Positions 9,249 to 17,048 of a DNA stretch of 34,838 bases are shown here, one piece after another. Each line of letters starts with the position of its first letter. The first letter of the stretch is position 1. This DNA is from an uncultured Oscillospiraceae bacterium (GTDB lineage: Bacteria > Bacillota > Clostridia > Oscillospirales > Oscillospiraceae). Under the pieces are notes generated by a model. That model did not search any database and was not told the DNA's origin. It was given only the letters and a program-made list of their open reading frames with translations. Position numbers and translations under genes: made by a program. The stretch covers positions 1-34,838 of the forward strand of contig CAJULZ010000012.1 of the NCBI GenBank assembly GCA_910587205.1. Direction: 5' to 3'.

Positions 9249-11405
9249 TTACTTCAGGGTCTCGTAGTAAGCCATGTCCCGCTCCCAGGCGCCCTGCTTG
9301 AGGGCCAGGTACTGCTTGCCGGACCAGGTGTTGGTCACGGTGTCGGCGGCGCTGGCGGCGTCCTGGATGCCGGCTTCGGTGTAGCCGTTGACCATGATGT
9401 TCAGCAACAGGTTTTCGCCGTCCTTCTGCTGGTTGAACCGGTCGGCCAGGTCGGTGTAACCGGCGATGGTGTCGTTTTCAACCTTGGTGGTGGGCAGGAC
9501 GGTGGGCACGATGGTGTACCAGGGGTTGGAGGCCATGCCCAGCTCGGGGTGCTTGATGGTGCCCAGGCCGATGGCGTTGGAGATGTAGCCCGCGCCCTCG
9601 CGGCCCACGTCATGGGTGCACTGGAACTCGAAGGCCTGGCTCTTGAGGAAGGACAGGGTGGAGCCCAGGTACCAGCGGGCGTAGTTGGTGTAGTTGCCGC
9701 CGGCCTTGTCCCAAAGTTCCTCCCGGGTGGCATCGGCGATGACGGGCATCTCCTTGCCGTTGAAGTTGAAGGTCTCGCCGGACTTGATGAAGGCGTCGGG
9801 GCCGTAGCTCATGAGAATCTGGCCCTTGTCGGAGTAGGCGAAGTCGATGAGGGCCAGGCAGGCGTTCAGCTTATCCTGGTTGTCGCCCACGCCGGCTTTG
9901 GAGATGCCCCAGCCGTCGGTCTTGACGGAGCGCCAGGACTCGGTAAAGCGCATATACACGCCGTCGTCATTGGTGCCGTCATACCAGCGGGCCACGGGGA
10001 CCATGGCTGCCATGTACTTCTCGCCCTCCTGGAGCTTGGTGGCGTTCATGAGAGTCTGGGTCTGGTTGTAGTCGTAGTGCATGAAGCCCATGTCGTTCTC
10101 CAGATAGGTCTTGGAGCTCTCCTCCGAGCCGTCGATGAAGGCCTTGGACACCAGGCCCTCCTTGACCATGGCGTTCATCCGCTCCATGGCCTCATAGGTC
10201 TCCTTGTCCTGGCGGGCGTCGCGCATCTGGTTGTCGGCGTCCACATACAGGTAGTCCTGGCGGGACTCCAGGCCGCGCACGCCGAACAGGGTGCCGGCGA
10301 AGCGGAACATATCAACGCGGCGCTGATTGTTGTTGTCCTCGCGGGAGAACAGGCCCTGGACGGTGTCGGTGCCGTTGAGGGTCTGGGGGTTGGCCACCAC
10401 GCAGCGCAGCAGGGCCACCAGCTCGTCGGCGTCCCAGGCGGCGTTCTGGCCCACGAACAGGTTGGCGCCGTCGGTGCCGTAGTAGCCGTTGTAGGCCTCG
10501 TCGATGTAGGTGCGCAGCATATTCACGGCGTCCACGCCGCTCATGGAGCCGGCGGCGTTCATCTTGTCGATGATGTTGCCCGCGGCGTCATAGTCCTTGG
10601 TGACGGATTCCACGCCGGAGCCGTCGGCCTTGACCACGTCGATGTCCACCTTGCCGGAGGTGGGCATATAGGGCTGGTACACGGGGGCGGCGGTGTTGTT
10701 GCTGGCGGAAGCGGCAAACTCGCCCTCGCCGTTGAGCAGCTTCTCCACCCAGTCGGTGCGCATCAGGGGCATACGCTCGATGTCGTCCACGCCGTCAAAG
10801 TAAGGGCTGAAGTAGATGGCGCCGGTGTCGGTGTTGCCGGTGATGGACATGCGGACGATGGGGTTGGCCTCCAGATAGGCCTTGAAGTTGGGCATCTGGT
10901 CCAGATACTCGGCGATGTTCACCAGGCTGCCGGCCTCGCCGTTCTCGGTGAGTTTGGTGGCGGTGCCGCTGACCATGTCCACTTCATTGAGGCGCTCTTT
11001 CCAGTAATCGAACTCCTTGCTGGCGCTCTGGCCCTGGTACTGATCCTTGAAGACCATGCCCAGCTCGTCCTGGACGGCCACCCAGGTAGGCTTCAGCTCG
11101 CCGGTGTGGTAGGTCTTGCCGTCGGCCAGGGTGACGCCGTCGCCGGCAGTCTCCGCGTCGAAGAACAGGCCGGTCTTGGCGCTGTTATAGCCGGTGGCCA
11201 TGCGCAGCTCGGTGCCGGGGGCGAATTCCAGGCCCTTGGGGGCCTCGGGGGCGTCGCTGGCGGGGGCGTCAGGGGCGTCGCTGGCCGGGGCGGGGGGATT
11301 GCTGGGCTGCTGGATTTCGACGCTGGGGCCGCCGCAGCCGGCCAGCAGGGTTGCGGTCATAGCGACCGCGAGAAGCATAGCTGCCAGAGATTTGAACTTT
11401 TTCAT
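9249..11405 (-). CDS. Large extracellular solute-binding lipoprotein of the oligogalacturonide-type importer
   Basis: 718 residues, longer than common CUT1 binding proteins (400-550), as in the large LplA-like group that binds oligosaccharides. A lipoprotein signal with lipobox LLAG-C puts the lipidated cysteine at C24. A low-complexity Pro/Ala/Ser/Asp linker (about 36-57) tethers the domain to the membrane. Sugar-binding-protein features include DWVEKLL near the middle and a C-terminal region rich in Trp and Tyr. AAGGAGG precedes the ATG. It follows the two permease genes in the same operon. The ligand (pectic oligomers) is inferred from the neighbouring enzymes. Confidence 0.92.
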   Translation of the reverse strand: MKKFKSLAAMLLAVAMTATLLAGCGGPSVEIQQPSNPPAPASDAPDAPASDAPEAPKGLEFAPGTELRMATGYNSAKTGLFFDAETAGDGVTLADGKTYHTGELKPTWVAVQDELGMVFKDQYQGQSASKEFDYWKERLNEVDMVSGTATKLTENGEAGSLVNIAEYLDQMPNFKAYLEANPIVRMSITGNTDTGAIYFSPYFDGVDDIERMPLMRTDWVEKLLNGEGEFAASASNNTAAPVYQPYMPTSGKVDIDVVKADGSGVESVTKDYDAAGNIIDKMNAAGSMSGVDAVNMLRTYIDEAYNGYYGTDGANLFVGQNAAWDADELVALLRCVVANPQTLNGTDTVQGLFSREDNNNQRRVDMFRFAGTLFGVRGLESRQDYLYVDADNQMRDARQDKETYEAMERMNAMVKEGLVSKAFIDGSEESSKTYLENDMGFMHYDYNQTQTLMNATKLQEGEKYMAAMVPVARWYDGTNDDGVYMRFTESWRSVKTDGWGISKAGVGDNQDKLNACLALIDFAYSDKGQILMSYGPDAFIKSGETFNFNGKEMPVIADATREELWDKAGGNYTNYARWYLGSTLSFLKSQAFEFQCTHDVGREGAGYISNAIGLGTIKHPELGMASNPWYTIVPTVLPTTKVENDTIAGYTDLADRFNQQKDGENLLLNIMVNGYTEAGIQDAASAADTVTNTWSGKQYLALKQGAWERDMAYYETLK

Positions 11406-11485
11406 GGGATCCTCCTTATTAATTGTCTGGTTTTCTTCACCGGCGGAGCCGGGAACTCACACACAAACCGGGCAAAACCGGGGGC

Positions 11486-12376
11486 TTACTCCTTCACGCC
11501 GCCCACGTTCACGCCCTTGGCGAAATATTTCTGGATAAAGGGATAGATGATGAGGATGGGCACGATGGAGCACACGATGAGGGCGTAGATGACGGAATCG
11601 GAGGCGAAAGCCTCGTTCCAGCCCGCGATCACCTCCGGGTCGGTGTACTGCTCCAGCCGGAGCCGGATAAACACCTGGAGGGGGTGCTCGTTGGAATTGG
11701 AGATCATCTGCCGGGCCCAGAAGTAGCCGTTCCAGCGGGAGATGGCAAAGAACAAGGCCACGGTGGCGATGGTGGACTTGCTCATGGGGATGTACACCGT
11801 GCTGAGCACCTGGAACTCGGTGGCGCCGTCCACGATGGCGGCCTCCTCGATCTCGGAGGGCACGCCCTCGAAGGCGTTGCGCAGCAGGATGATGTTCATG
11901 GCCGCCATGCCCATGGCGATGACCACCAGCCACTTGTCGTCCATGATGCCGATGTCGTTGAACACCTTCCGGGTGTCCAGGTAGTTCAGGTACTGGGGCA
12001 CGATGCCTGCGGAGAACCACATGGTGAACACCAGGAAGAAGTTGAAGAACTTCCGGAACAGCAGCCTCCGCTTGGACAGCGCGTAGGCGCCCAGGATGGC
12101 GGTGAGCATGGACCACAGCGTGCCGTACAGGGTGAGGAACAGGGTGTTGGAGTAGGCGTTCCAGAACATGTTGTCCCCAAACATCCGGGCGAAGGCCTCG
12201 AACTGCACGTCCTTGGGGAACAGGACGATGGAGCCGTACTCTACGGCGGACCGGCCGCTGATGGAGGCGGACACCGCGTACACGAAGGGATACAGACAGC
12301 ACAGGGCGAACACGGTAAGCAGGGTGTAGCTGATGATTTTAAAGATCAGCTCAGACGTTTCGAGTTTTCGTTTCAT
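11486..12376 (-). CDS. Sugar ABC permease, MalG/LplC type
   Basis: 296 residues, a six-helix CUT1 inner permease. The cytoplasmic coupling (EAA) loop is visible as EEAAIVDGATEFQVLSTVYI, followed by PMSKSTIATVALF. It begins with a basic N-terminus and a long hydrophobic helix (IFKIISYTLLTVFALCCLYPF). It starts 14 nt after the LplB-type stop with a GGAGGG site, and 80 nt separate it from the binding-protein gene. It pairs with 12391-13458 to form the membrane channel. Confidence 0.94.
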   Translation of the reverse strand: MKRKLETSELIFKIISYTLLTVFALCCLYPFVYAVSASISGRSAVEYGSIVLFPKDVQFEAFARMFGDNMFWNAYSNTLFLTLYGTLWSMLTAILGAYALSKRRLLFRKFFNFFLVFTMWFSAGIVPQYLNYLDTRKVFNDIGIMDDKWLVVIAMGMAAMNIILLRNAFEGVPSEIEEAAIVDGATEFQVLSTVYIPMSKSTIATVALFFAISRWNGYFWARQMISNSNEHPLQVFIRLRLEQYTDPEVIAGWNEAFASDSVIYALIVCSIVPILIIYPFIQKYFAKGVNVGGVKE

Positions 12377-12390
12377 AGCCCGCCCTCCCG

Positions 12391-13458
12391 TCAGTACAGC
12401 GAGGTGTTGGACGCCTTGCGCGCGATGGTGTTGGCCCCGATCACCAGCAGCATCCCGATGACGTTGTTCATCATTTCCGCGGCGGCGGCGATGCCTGTGC
12501 CCGCCGCGGCCCCCGCCCCGGCCATGCCGCTCTGCCGGTTGGCGAAGGTGGACACCACGTCGGCGGTGACGTAGGTGTTGGTGTTATACAGCAGCAGCAC
12601 CTTTTCATACCCGATATTCAGCAGCGAGCCGATCCGGGTGATGAGCATGATGACGATGGTGGACAGGATGCTGGGCAGCACCACGTACCGCATCTGGGCC
12701 ATTTTGTCCGCGCCGTCGATCTGGGCTGCCTCGTAGCTGGTGGGCGAGATGGCGATGATGGCGGCGAAGAACACGATGCTGTCGTAGCCCGCGCCCTCCC
12801 AGATGCCGCTGATCTGGTAGATGGAGCGGAAGAAGGCCGGGTTGTTCAGCAGTCCCGCGTTGGCCACCTCCGGGGTGATGAACCCCAGGTTGGACAGCAG
12901 CTGGCTGATGATGCCCATGCCGGTGGTAAGCGAGCCCTGCTTCACCAGCATGGTCACCAGCGAGGTCATGACCACGGTGGACATGAACTTGGGCAGGTAG
13001 GTGAGCACCTGGTAGACGCTCCGGGCCGCGTTGGAACGGATCTCATTGAAGAACAGCGCCAGAATAATGGGGATCGGGAAGCCGAAGCACAGGCCGTAGA
13101 AGCTGAGGATAAAGGTGTTCCTCATCGCCCGCCAGAACTCGGTGGAAAGGGTGTCCCCGCCCACCAGCAGCCGCTTGAAATACGAGAAGCCGGAAAACAG
13201 CTGCTCTGAAACGGGAACTACGCTGTCCGACACCTTAAAACACCCCAGCAGCTCGTACATGGGGAAATAGCGCCAGAACAGGAACACCAGCAGCATGGGG
13301 ACCAGCATCAGGTACAGCCGCCAGTCCTTCAGGATGGTGACGCCCACATGGCGCCAATAGTGCTTTTCCACATCGTCCCGGACAGCCTGCTCCGGACTTA
13401 CCCGATAGACGTTGGCTTCTTTGTCAAACTCGAGGAAATCCGCTGCCCTAACTTTCAT
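12391..13458 (-). CDS. Sugar ABC permease, MalF/LplB type
   Basis: 355 residues with an extended hydrophilic N-terminus (about 45 residues) before the first helix (LYLMLVPMLLVFLFWRYF). The EAA coupling loop is SYEAAQIDGADKMAQMRYVV followed by LPSI. The C-terminal GIAAAAEMMNNVIGMLLVIGA helix is typical of the LplB group. A very strong AAAGGAGGAGG precedes the ATG, overlapping the stop region of the upstream gene. It is the first permease of the importer operon. Confidence 0.94.
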   Translation of the reverse strand: MKVRAADFLEFDKEANVYRVSPEQAVRDDVEKHYWRHVGVTILKDWRLYLMLVPMLLVFLFWRYFPMYELLGCFKVSDSVVPVSEQLFSGFSYFKRLLVGGDTLSTEFWRAMRNTFILSFYGLCFGFPIPIILALFFNEIRSNAARSVYQVLTYLPKFMSTVVMTSLVTMLVKQGSLTTGMGIISQLLSNLGFITPEVANAGLLNNPAFFRSIYQISGIWEGAGYDSIVFFAAIIAISPTSYEAAQIDGADKMAQMRYVVLPSILSTIVIMLITRIGSLLNIGYEKVLLLYNTNTYVTADVVSTFANRQSGMAGAGAAAGTGIAAAAEMMNNVIGMLLVIGANTIARKASNTSLY

Positions 13459-13474
13459 AGTTTACCTCCTCCTT

Positions 13475-14038
13475 TTATTCCCCCTCCGCATGGATGCGGA
13501 GAAGGTAATGTTTTTGATCCTCATAGACACCGTCCAGCTTTCGCGCTATCCAGATGATCACAAAGGTGAATAAGAGGGAGAGGCTGTCCGTGGTGAAGAA
13601 GCCCACCACGCTGGCCGGCCCGGCCCCCAGCAGGAGCGCCACCGCCGCCCTCCCCGCCTGCATCAGCAGCTGGATCAGGATGGGGAACACCAGGGAGAGC
13701 CCTCCCGTGCGTACCCGCTCCGCGCCCAACCGCTTGAGCAGGAGAACCGCCGGCACGGAACACAGGTTGCCGGCACAGTAGATGATATATTGCTGTGTTG
13801 TGGCCCCGGAGAACAGGCAGAAGACCAGCCCCGCCTCCGCCGCGTGGATGGCGCCCCACCAGCCCCAGCGCATATAGACGATGGAGGCGATGGCGGCGGC
13901 CAGGGAGACGGTGAAGGGCTGGCCGGGAAACCACCAGTTGGCGGCGCGCACGATGATAAACTCGAATACGGCCAGTGCGGCGGCCAGCAGGGCTAGGTCG
14001 ATGGCCCGGTATTCCTTCCACGTGCGCTGTTTTTTCAT
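13475..14038 (-). CDS. Membrane protein, ECF transporter S-component-like, first gene of the importer operon
   Basis: 187 residues with about five or six hydrophobic segments (LALLAAALAVFEFIIV, SLAAAIASIVYMRWGWWG, GLVFCLFSG..., LVFPILIQLLMQAG, LSLLFTFVIIWIA). The size, helix count and opening layout resemble substrate-binding S components of energy-coupling-factor transporters, but I see no ligand signature, so this is a tentative family call. GGAGGTGG precedes the ATG. It is the promoter-proximal gene of the long leftward operon. A small-molecule transport or sensing role is possible; the substrate is unknown. Confidence 0.65.
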   Translation of the reverse strand: MKKQRTWKEYRAIDLALLAAALAVFEFIIVRAANWWFPGQPFTVSLAAAIASIVYMRWGWWGAIHAAEAGLVFCLFSGATTQQYIIYCAGNLCSVPAVLLLKRLGAERVRTGGLSLVFPILIQLLMQAGRAAVALLLGAGPASVVGFFTTDSLSLLFTFVIIWIARKLDGVYEDQKHYLLRIHAEGE

Positions 14039-14147
14039 GGGGCCCCGCCACCTCCGGATTATATCTGTACAAATCGGATATTTCCATGGAAAAAAGAAGA
14101 TAATCCCAATGCCGCGCGGCGCTGATAAAAAGCTGTCTTGGCTTCTG

Positions 14148-14175
14148 CCACAAAAAAATCAATGAGATTTTGTGG
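14148..14175. repeat. Inverted repeat in the importer/pectinesterase control region
   Basis: Perfect 8-bp arms CCACAAAA (14148-14155) and TTTTGTGG (14168-14175) are separated by 12 nt. It lies between the predicted start site of the importer operon (about 14205, leftward) and its first gene, so it could be an operator or a leader hairpin. The rest of 14039-14353 is AT-rich non-coding DNA holding the two promoters listed next and two copies of TGTACAAA (14066 and 14262). Confidence 0.4.
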
Positions 14176-14211
14176 AAAACGCCAACAAAGGGATTGCTGT
14201 TAATTGAGATT

Positions 14212-14240
14212 ATTATAAATGTCGTCAGTCCGTCTGTATA
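14212..14240 (-). promoter_or_regulatory. Predicted promoter of the long importer/enzyme operon
   Basis: Read on the minus strand: TATACA (14240-14235), a 17-nt spacer and a perfect TATAAT (14217-14212). The weak -35 suggests activator dependence, which fits AraC control. The leader would be about 165 nt. Confidence 0.6.
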
Positions 14241-14292
14241 TAGAGAAATTCAGGCTTTTTATGTACAAAACAGATTTCCTGTCCTTGCGCTA

Positions 14293-14321
14293 TGGGCAGG
14301 GCTCCCTCGGGGGGCTATAAT
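14293..14321 (+). promoter_or_regulatory. Predicted promoter of the pectinesterase gene
   Basis: TGGGCA (14293-14298), 17 nt and a perfect TATAAT (14316-14321), with a short leader of about 25 nt carrying a GGGGAGG ribosome site before the ATG at 14354. Confidence 0.65.
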
Positions 14322-14353
14322 GCGGGCATCTGATTTGGAAAGGGGAGGTCTTC

Positions 14354-15235
14354 ATGACCCTTACCGTAAAACCCGGCGAACACCTCCAGGGGGTGTTTGA
14401 CGCCGCCCGGCCCGGCGATACCATCCGGCTGGAAGCGGGGGAATACCGTGCCAAAACCACCATTTCCACCCCGGATCTCACCGTACTCGGGGCGGGGGCG
14501 GACCGCACCCGCGTCATTTGGGACGACTACGCCAAAAAGCTGGACGGGCGGGGGGTGGAGTACAACACCTTCCGCACCTGGACGCTGGCAGTGTGCGCCG
14601 ACGGGGTGACCATGCGGGATCTGTCCATTGTGAACGACGCCCTGCGCCCCGAGGCGAAGGGGCAGGAGGTGGCCCTCACCGTGTACGGGGACCGGTTTGC
14701 CATGGAGCGCTGCCGCCTCGTCTCCACCCAGGACACCCTGTTCCTGGGCCCCCTGCCCGCCGACCTCATCCAGCGGTACGACGGTTTCCTCCCGGACGCG
14801 CTGCGCCGGGACAAGCCCTGCGCCCAGCGGTTTACGGACTGCCTCATCGAGGGGACGGTGGACTTCATCTTCGGCTGCGGGGAGGCGGTGTTTGACCACT
14901 GTGAGATCCGCTCGCTGCGGGACGCCCGGGGGACCGGCTACGCCGCCGCCCCCGCCCATGCCCAGGCCCAGACAGAGGGCTTCCTGTTCCGGGGCTGCCG
15001 CTTCACGGCGGCGGAGGGGGTGGCCCCCGGCTCCGTCTACCTGGCCCGGCCCTGGCGGGACTACGGCCTGTGCGTGTTTGAAAACTGCGAATATGGTCCC
15101 CACATCTGCCCCCTGGGCTTCGACAAGTGGAACGACACCCACCGGGACCAGACGGCCCGGTTTTATGAGGGTCCGCCTGTGGCGGGGCGGGTCCCCTGGG
15201 CGCGGCCCCTCCCCCTGATGCCTGGGCAGGGGTGA
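14354..15235 (+). CDS. CE8 pectin methylesterase without signal peptide
   Basis: 293 residues, slightly short for carbohydrate esterase family 8, with the full active site: Q104 in GQEVAL, Q126 and D127 in STQDTLFLG, D170 in EGTVDFIFG, and R232 and W234 in YLARPWRDYG. The enzyme removes methyl groups from galacturonate carboxylates, releasing methanol. There is no signal peptide or lipobox, so it is predicted cytoplasmic and would act on imported methylated oligogalacturonides before GH28 cleavage. It is transcribed away from the importer operon and ends in a strong terminator as a single-gene unit. Confidence 0.93.
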   Translation: MTLTVKPGEHLQGVFDAARPGDTIRLEAGEYRAKTTISTPDLTVLGAGADRTRVIWDDYAKKLDGRGVEYNTFRTWTLAVCADGVTMRDLSIVNDALRPEAKGQEVALTVYGDRFAMERCRLVSTQDTLFLGPLPADLIQRYDGFLPDALRRDKPCAQRFTDCLIEGTVDFIFGCGEAVFDHCEIRSLRDARGTGYAAAPAHAQAQTEGFLFRGCRFTAAEGVAPGSVYLARPWRDYGLCVFENCEYGPHICPLGFDKWNDTHRDQTARFYEGPPVAGRVPWARPLPLMPGQG

Positions 15236-15241
15236 CGGCAG

Positions 15242-15282
15242 GCCCCCATCCGCGCGCTGTGCGGATGGGGGCTGGAATTTTT
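15242..15282 (+). terminator. Rho-independent terminator of the pectinesterase gene
   Basis: A perfect 12-bp stem (GCCCCCATCCGC/GCGGATGGGGGC) with a 7-nt loop, followed a few bases later by TTTTT. Confidence 0.9.
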
Positions 15283-15295
15283 AGGGCGCCTGTGG

Positions 15296-15319
15296 TATCA
15301 TATCCCCCATAGGGGGGAT
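15296..15319 (+). promoter_or_regulatory. Extended -10 promoter and palindrome before the LytTR regulator gene
   Basis: TGG-TATCAT (-10 at 15296-15301) is an extended -10 with a poor -35. It is followed directly by the near-perfect palindrome ATCCCCC-ATA-GGGGGGAT (15302-15319), whose right half contains the ribosome site. The element could be an operator for self-control or could hide the ribosome site. Confidence 0.45.
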
Positions 15320-15323
15320 GGGC

Positions 15324-16019
15324 ATGTACCGTTTTGCCATCTGCGACGACAATGGGGAATACGCCCGCTATATTGAGGAGCTGGCCGGGCGGTGGGCCCG
15401 GCAGGCGGGGGAGGAAGTGGAGGCCGAGCGGTTCCCCTCGGCGGAGGCGTTCCTGTTCCGGTATGGGGAGCGCAGGGACTTCGACGTGCTGCTGCTGGAC
15501 ATTGAGATGACGGGAATGGACGGGGTGGAGCTGGCAAAAACCGTCCGCCGGGAGGACGAGGACGTCCAGATTGTGTTTATTACCGGCTATACCGACTATA
15601 TCGCCGAGGGCTATGAAGTGTCCGCCCTGCACTACCTCACCAAGCCCGTGAACGAGGACAAGCTGTTCCAGGTGCTCACCAAGGCTGTAGGGCGGCTGGG
15701 GCGGAACGAGCTCGCCCTCACCCTGGAGCTGCCGGGGGAGACGGTGCGGGTACCGCTGGGCAAAATCCGCTATCTGGACGTGCTGCACAACTACGTCACG
15801 GTGCACGGTCCCCAGGATTACGCGGTGAAGCGCCCCCTGGCGGAGCTGGAACAGGAGCTGGACGGGCGGTTTTTCCGGGTGGGCCGGTCCTGCGTGGTGA
15901 ACCTGGCTTTTGTGTCCCGGGCGTCTCGGACGGAGGCGGAGCTCACCACGGGGGAGCGCATCCCATTGCCCAGGGGACAGTATGAAAAGCTGAACCGGGC
16001 CATCGTGGAACGCATATAA
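15324..16019 (+). CDS. LytTR-family response regulator
   Basis: 231 residues. The receiver domain (1-120) has the acidic pair D8-D9, phospho-acceptor D59 in LLLDIEMTGMDG, and K107 in LTKPV. The LytTR DNA-binding domain (about 133-231) shows the RYLDVLHNYVTVH and FFRVGRSCVVNL...V segments. The ATG at 15324 is preferred because GGGGGG lies 6 nt upstream; the ATG at 15318 would abut that site. It is followed 43 nt later by a GHKL kinase gene with which it forms a two-component system. LytTR regulators usually bind two direct repeats; such repeats occur at 16781-16810. Confidence 0.93.
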   Translation: MYRFAICDDNGEYARYIEELAGRWARQAGEEVEAERFPSAEAFLFRYGERRDFDVLLLDIEMTGMDGVELAKTVRREDEDVQIVFITGYTDYIAEGYEVSALHYLTKPVNEDKLFQVLTKAVGRLGRNELALTLELPGETVRVPLGKIRYLDVLHNYVTVHGPQDYAVKRPLAELEQELDGRFFRVGRSCVVNLAFVSRASRTEAELTTGERIPLPRGQYEKLNRAIVERI

Positions 16020-16062
16020 CGCATATTTTATATCTTGCAGGATATAAGAAGGAGGGGGCGCC

Positions 16063-16725
16063 ATGTCCCTGTTTAACAAGCTTATTGACCGGCGCATCGC
16101 CGCCTACCAGCGGGAGCTGATTGAGATCCACTATGCCGAGGTGGAAAACATGTACCGCCAGATGCGGGGGTGGCGGCACGACTACCGCAGCCACATCCAG
16201 CTGCTGAAGGCCCACGCCGCCCAGAAGGACTGGGAGGCGGTGAAAGCCTACCTGGACGAGCTGGAAACCGACCTTGCCGCGGTGGACATGGTGGTCAAGA
16301 CCGGCAACCCCATGGCGGACGCCATCCTCAACAGCAAGATTTCCCTGGCCCGGGCCAAGCATATCCGGGTGCAGGCGGACGCCAGCGTGCCTGTGGTGCT
16401 GGCCTTGTCCGAGCTGGACCTGTGCGTCATCCTGGGCAACCTGTTTGACAACGCCATCGAGGCCAGCTTGGCCCTGCCCGAGGAGGGGAGGCTCATCCGG
16501 GTATATATTGATATGAAGGGCAGCCAGCTCTACATCTCCCTCACCAACCTCACCGCCGTGGGCAAGCAGGACAAGCGGGCCGGCCGCTTCGGCACCACCA
16601 AGGGGGAGGGCCACGGGTTCGGCCTGGTGCGCATCGATACCATTGTGGAGCGTTTGGGCGGCTGGCTCAGCCGGAACAGCGAGGACGGCGCGTTTACCAC
16701 CGAAATCCTGCTGCCGGTGGGATGA
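16063..16725 (+). CDS. GHKL histidine kinase lacking sensor and membrane domains
   Basis: 220 residues. The phospho-acceptor is H39 in GWRHDYRSHI, the pattern of the AgrC/citrate-type (SpoOB-like) dimerisation helix. The ATPase domain has N126 and N130 in GNLFDNAIEA and the G2 box GHGFGL at 183-188. There is no transmembrane segment or input domain; the first residues already form the helix leading to H39. A strong AAGGAGGGGG precedes the ATG, and no earlier in-frame start is supported, so it is not a truncated call. An inverted repeat (TATATC/GATATA, 16030-16047) precedes it. It may sense an intracellular cue or partner with a separate sensor such as the exporter. Confidence 0.9.
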   Translation: MSLFNKLIDRRIAAYQRELIEIHYAEVENMYRQMRGWRHDYRSHIQLLKAHAAQKDWEAVKAYLDELETDLAAVDMVVKTGNPMADAILNSKISLARAKHIRVQADASVPVVLALSELDLCVILGNLFDNAIEASLALPEEGRLIRVYIDMKGSQLYISLTNLTAVGKQDKRAGRFGTTKGEGHGFGLVRIDTIVERLGGWLSRNSEDGAFTTEILLPVG

Positions 16726-16780
16726 CCATTTGCGGGGGAGCACGATGCGCGGCCCTGCATTCGATTTGCGGAAGGCGCCT

Positions 16781-16810
16781 GCAATTCAGCCCCCAGAACG
16801 CACAATTCAG
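16781..16810 (+). promoter_or_regulatory. Two 9-bp direct repeats, candidate LytTR regulator binding site
   Basis: GCAATTCAG (16781-16789) and ACAATTCAG (16802-16810) are separated by exactly 12 bp, so they recur every 21 bp on one face of the helix. Each is followed by CCCCC. The known LytTR/AgrA site is a pair of repeats resembling [TA][AC][CA]GTTN[AG][TG] with a 12-13 bp spacer; the copies here match 7 and 8 of 9 positions. They lie just upstream of the predicted exporter promoter. Confidence 0.6.
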
Positions 16811-16840
16811 CCCCCGGTTCACATGGCCGGGGGCTTTTGT
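16810..16840 (+). terminator. Probable terminator of the regulator/kinase operon
   Basis: An 8-bp stem GCCCCCGG/CCGGGGGC with a 9-nt loop, followed by TTTTGTGTT. It overlaps the predicted exporter promoter. Confidence 0.65.
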
Positions 16841-16848
16841 GTTATAGT
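16818..16848 (+). promoter_or_regulatory. Predicted activator-dependent promoter of the exporter genes
   Basis: TTCACA (16818-16823) and TATAGT (16843-16848) are separated by a long 19-nt spacer; a TGT just before the -10 makes it an extended -10. The poor spacing fits activation by a LytTR protein bound at the repeats ending at 16810. The start site would be near 16855. Confidence 0.5.
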
Positions 16849-16854
16849 CAACGC

Positions 16855-17008
16855 GGTTGATAAAGAAGGAAACGCTTCTTTTCAACCCGTTCGGCGAATC
16901 ATCGCCGAACAGGGGCAAAGCGGCCTCGCGCCGGACTTCATAGTCCGCGCACAGGCTTTGCCGGACAGCGGCGCAGCCGCTGCCTAAAAATCGGCAGCCG
17001 ATGATTTT
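16855..17008 (+). ncRNA. Candidate structured 5' leader of the exporter operon (five consecutive stem-loops)
   Basis: The non-coding stretch 16726-17048 holds, after the promoter, five adjoining hairpins: P1 16855-16887 (GGTTGA/TCAACC outside AAGAAG/CTTCTT); P2 16889-16910 (perfect 9 bp GTTCGGCGA/TCGCCGAAC, ATCA loop); P3 16914-16962 (GGCAAAGC/GCTTTGCC closing CGGACT/AGTCCG); P4 16966-16982 (CAGCGGC/GCCGCTG); P5 about 16987-17008 (ATCGGC/GCCGAT or AAAATC/GATTTT). It could be a cis-regulatory RNA or a dispersed palindromic repeat. I do not recognise it as a known riboswitch. Confidence 0.5.
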
Positions 17009-17048
17009 CAATTGTGCTGACGATAGGATGCGTTTTGAGGTGAAAGAC

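Noticed and set aside
14172..14187. A cre-like (CcpA) site, TGGAAAACGCCAACA
   Set aside because: One extra base breaks the spacing between the two half-sites.
14245..14273. GAAATTCAG and ACAAAACAG as a second LytTR site near the methylesterase
   Set aside because: Spacing is 20 rather than 21 bp, each copy has core mismatches, and AT-rich DNA gives such matches by chance.
16744..16987. An 80-codon rightward ORF after the kinase gene
   Set aside because: It runs through the direct repeats, terminator, promoter and hairpin leader; its composition reflects those palindromes rather than a protein.
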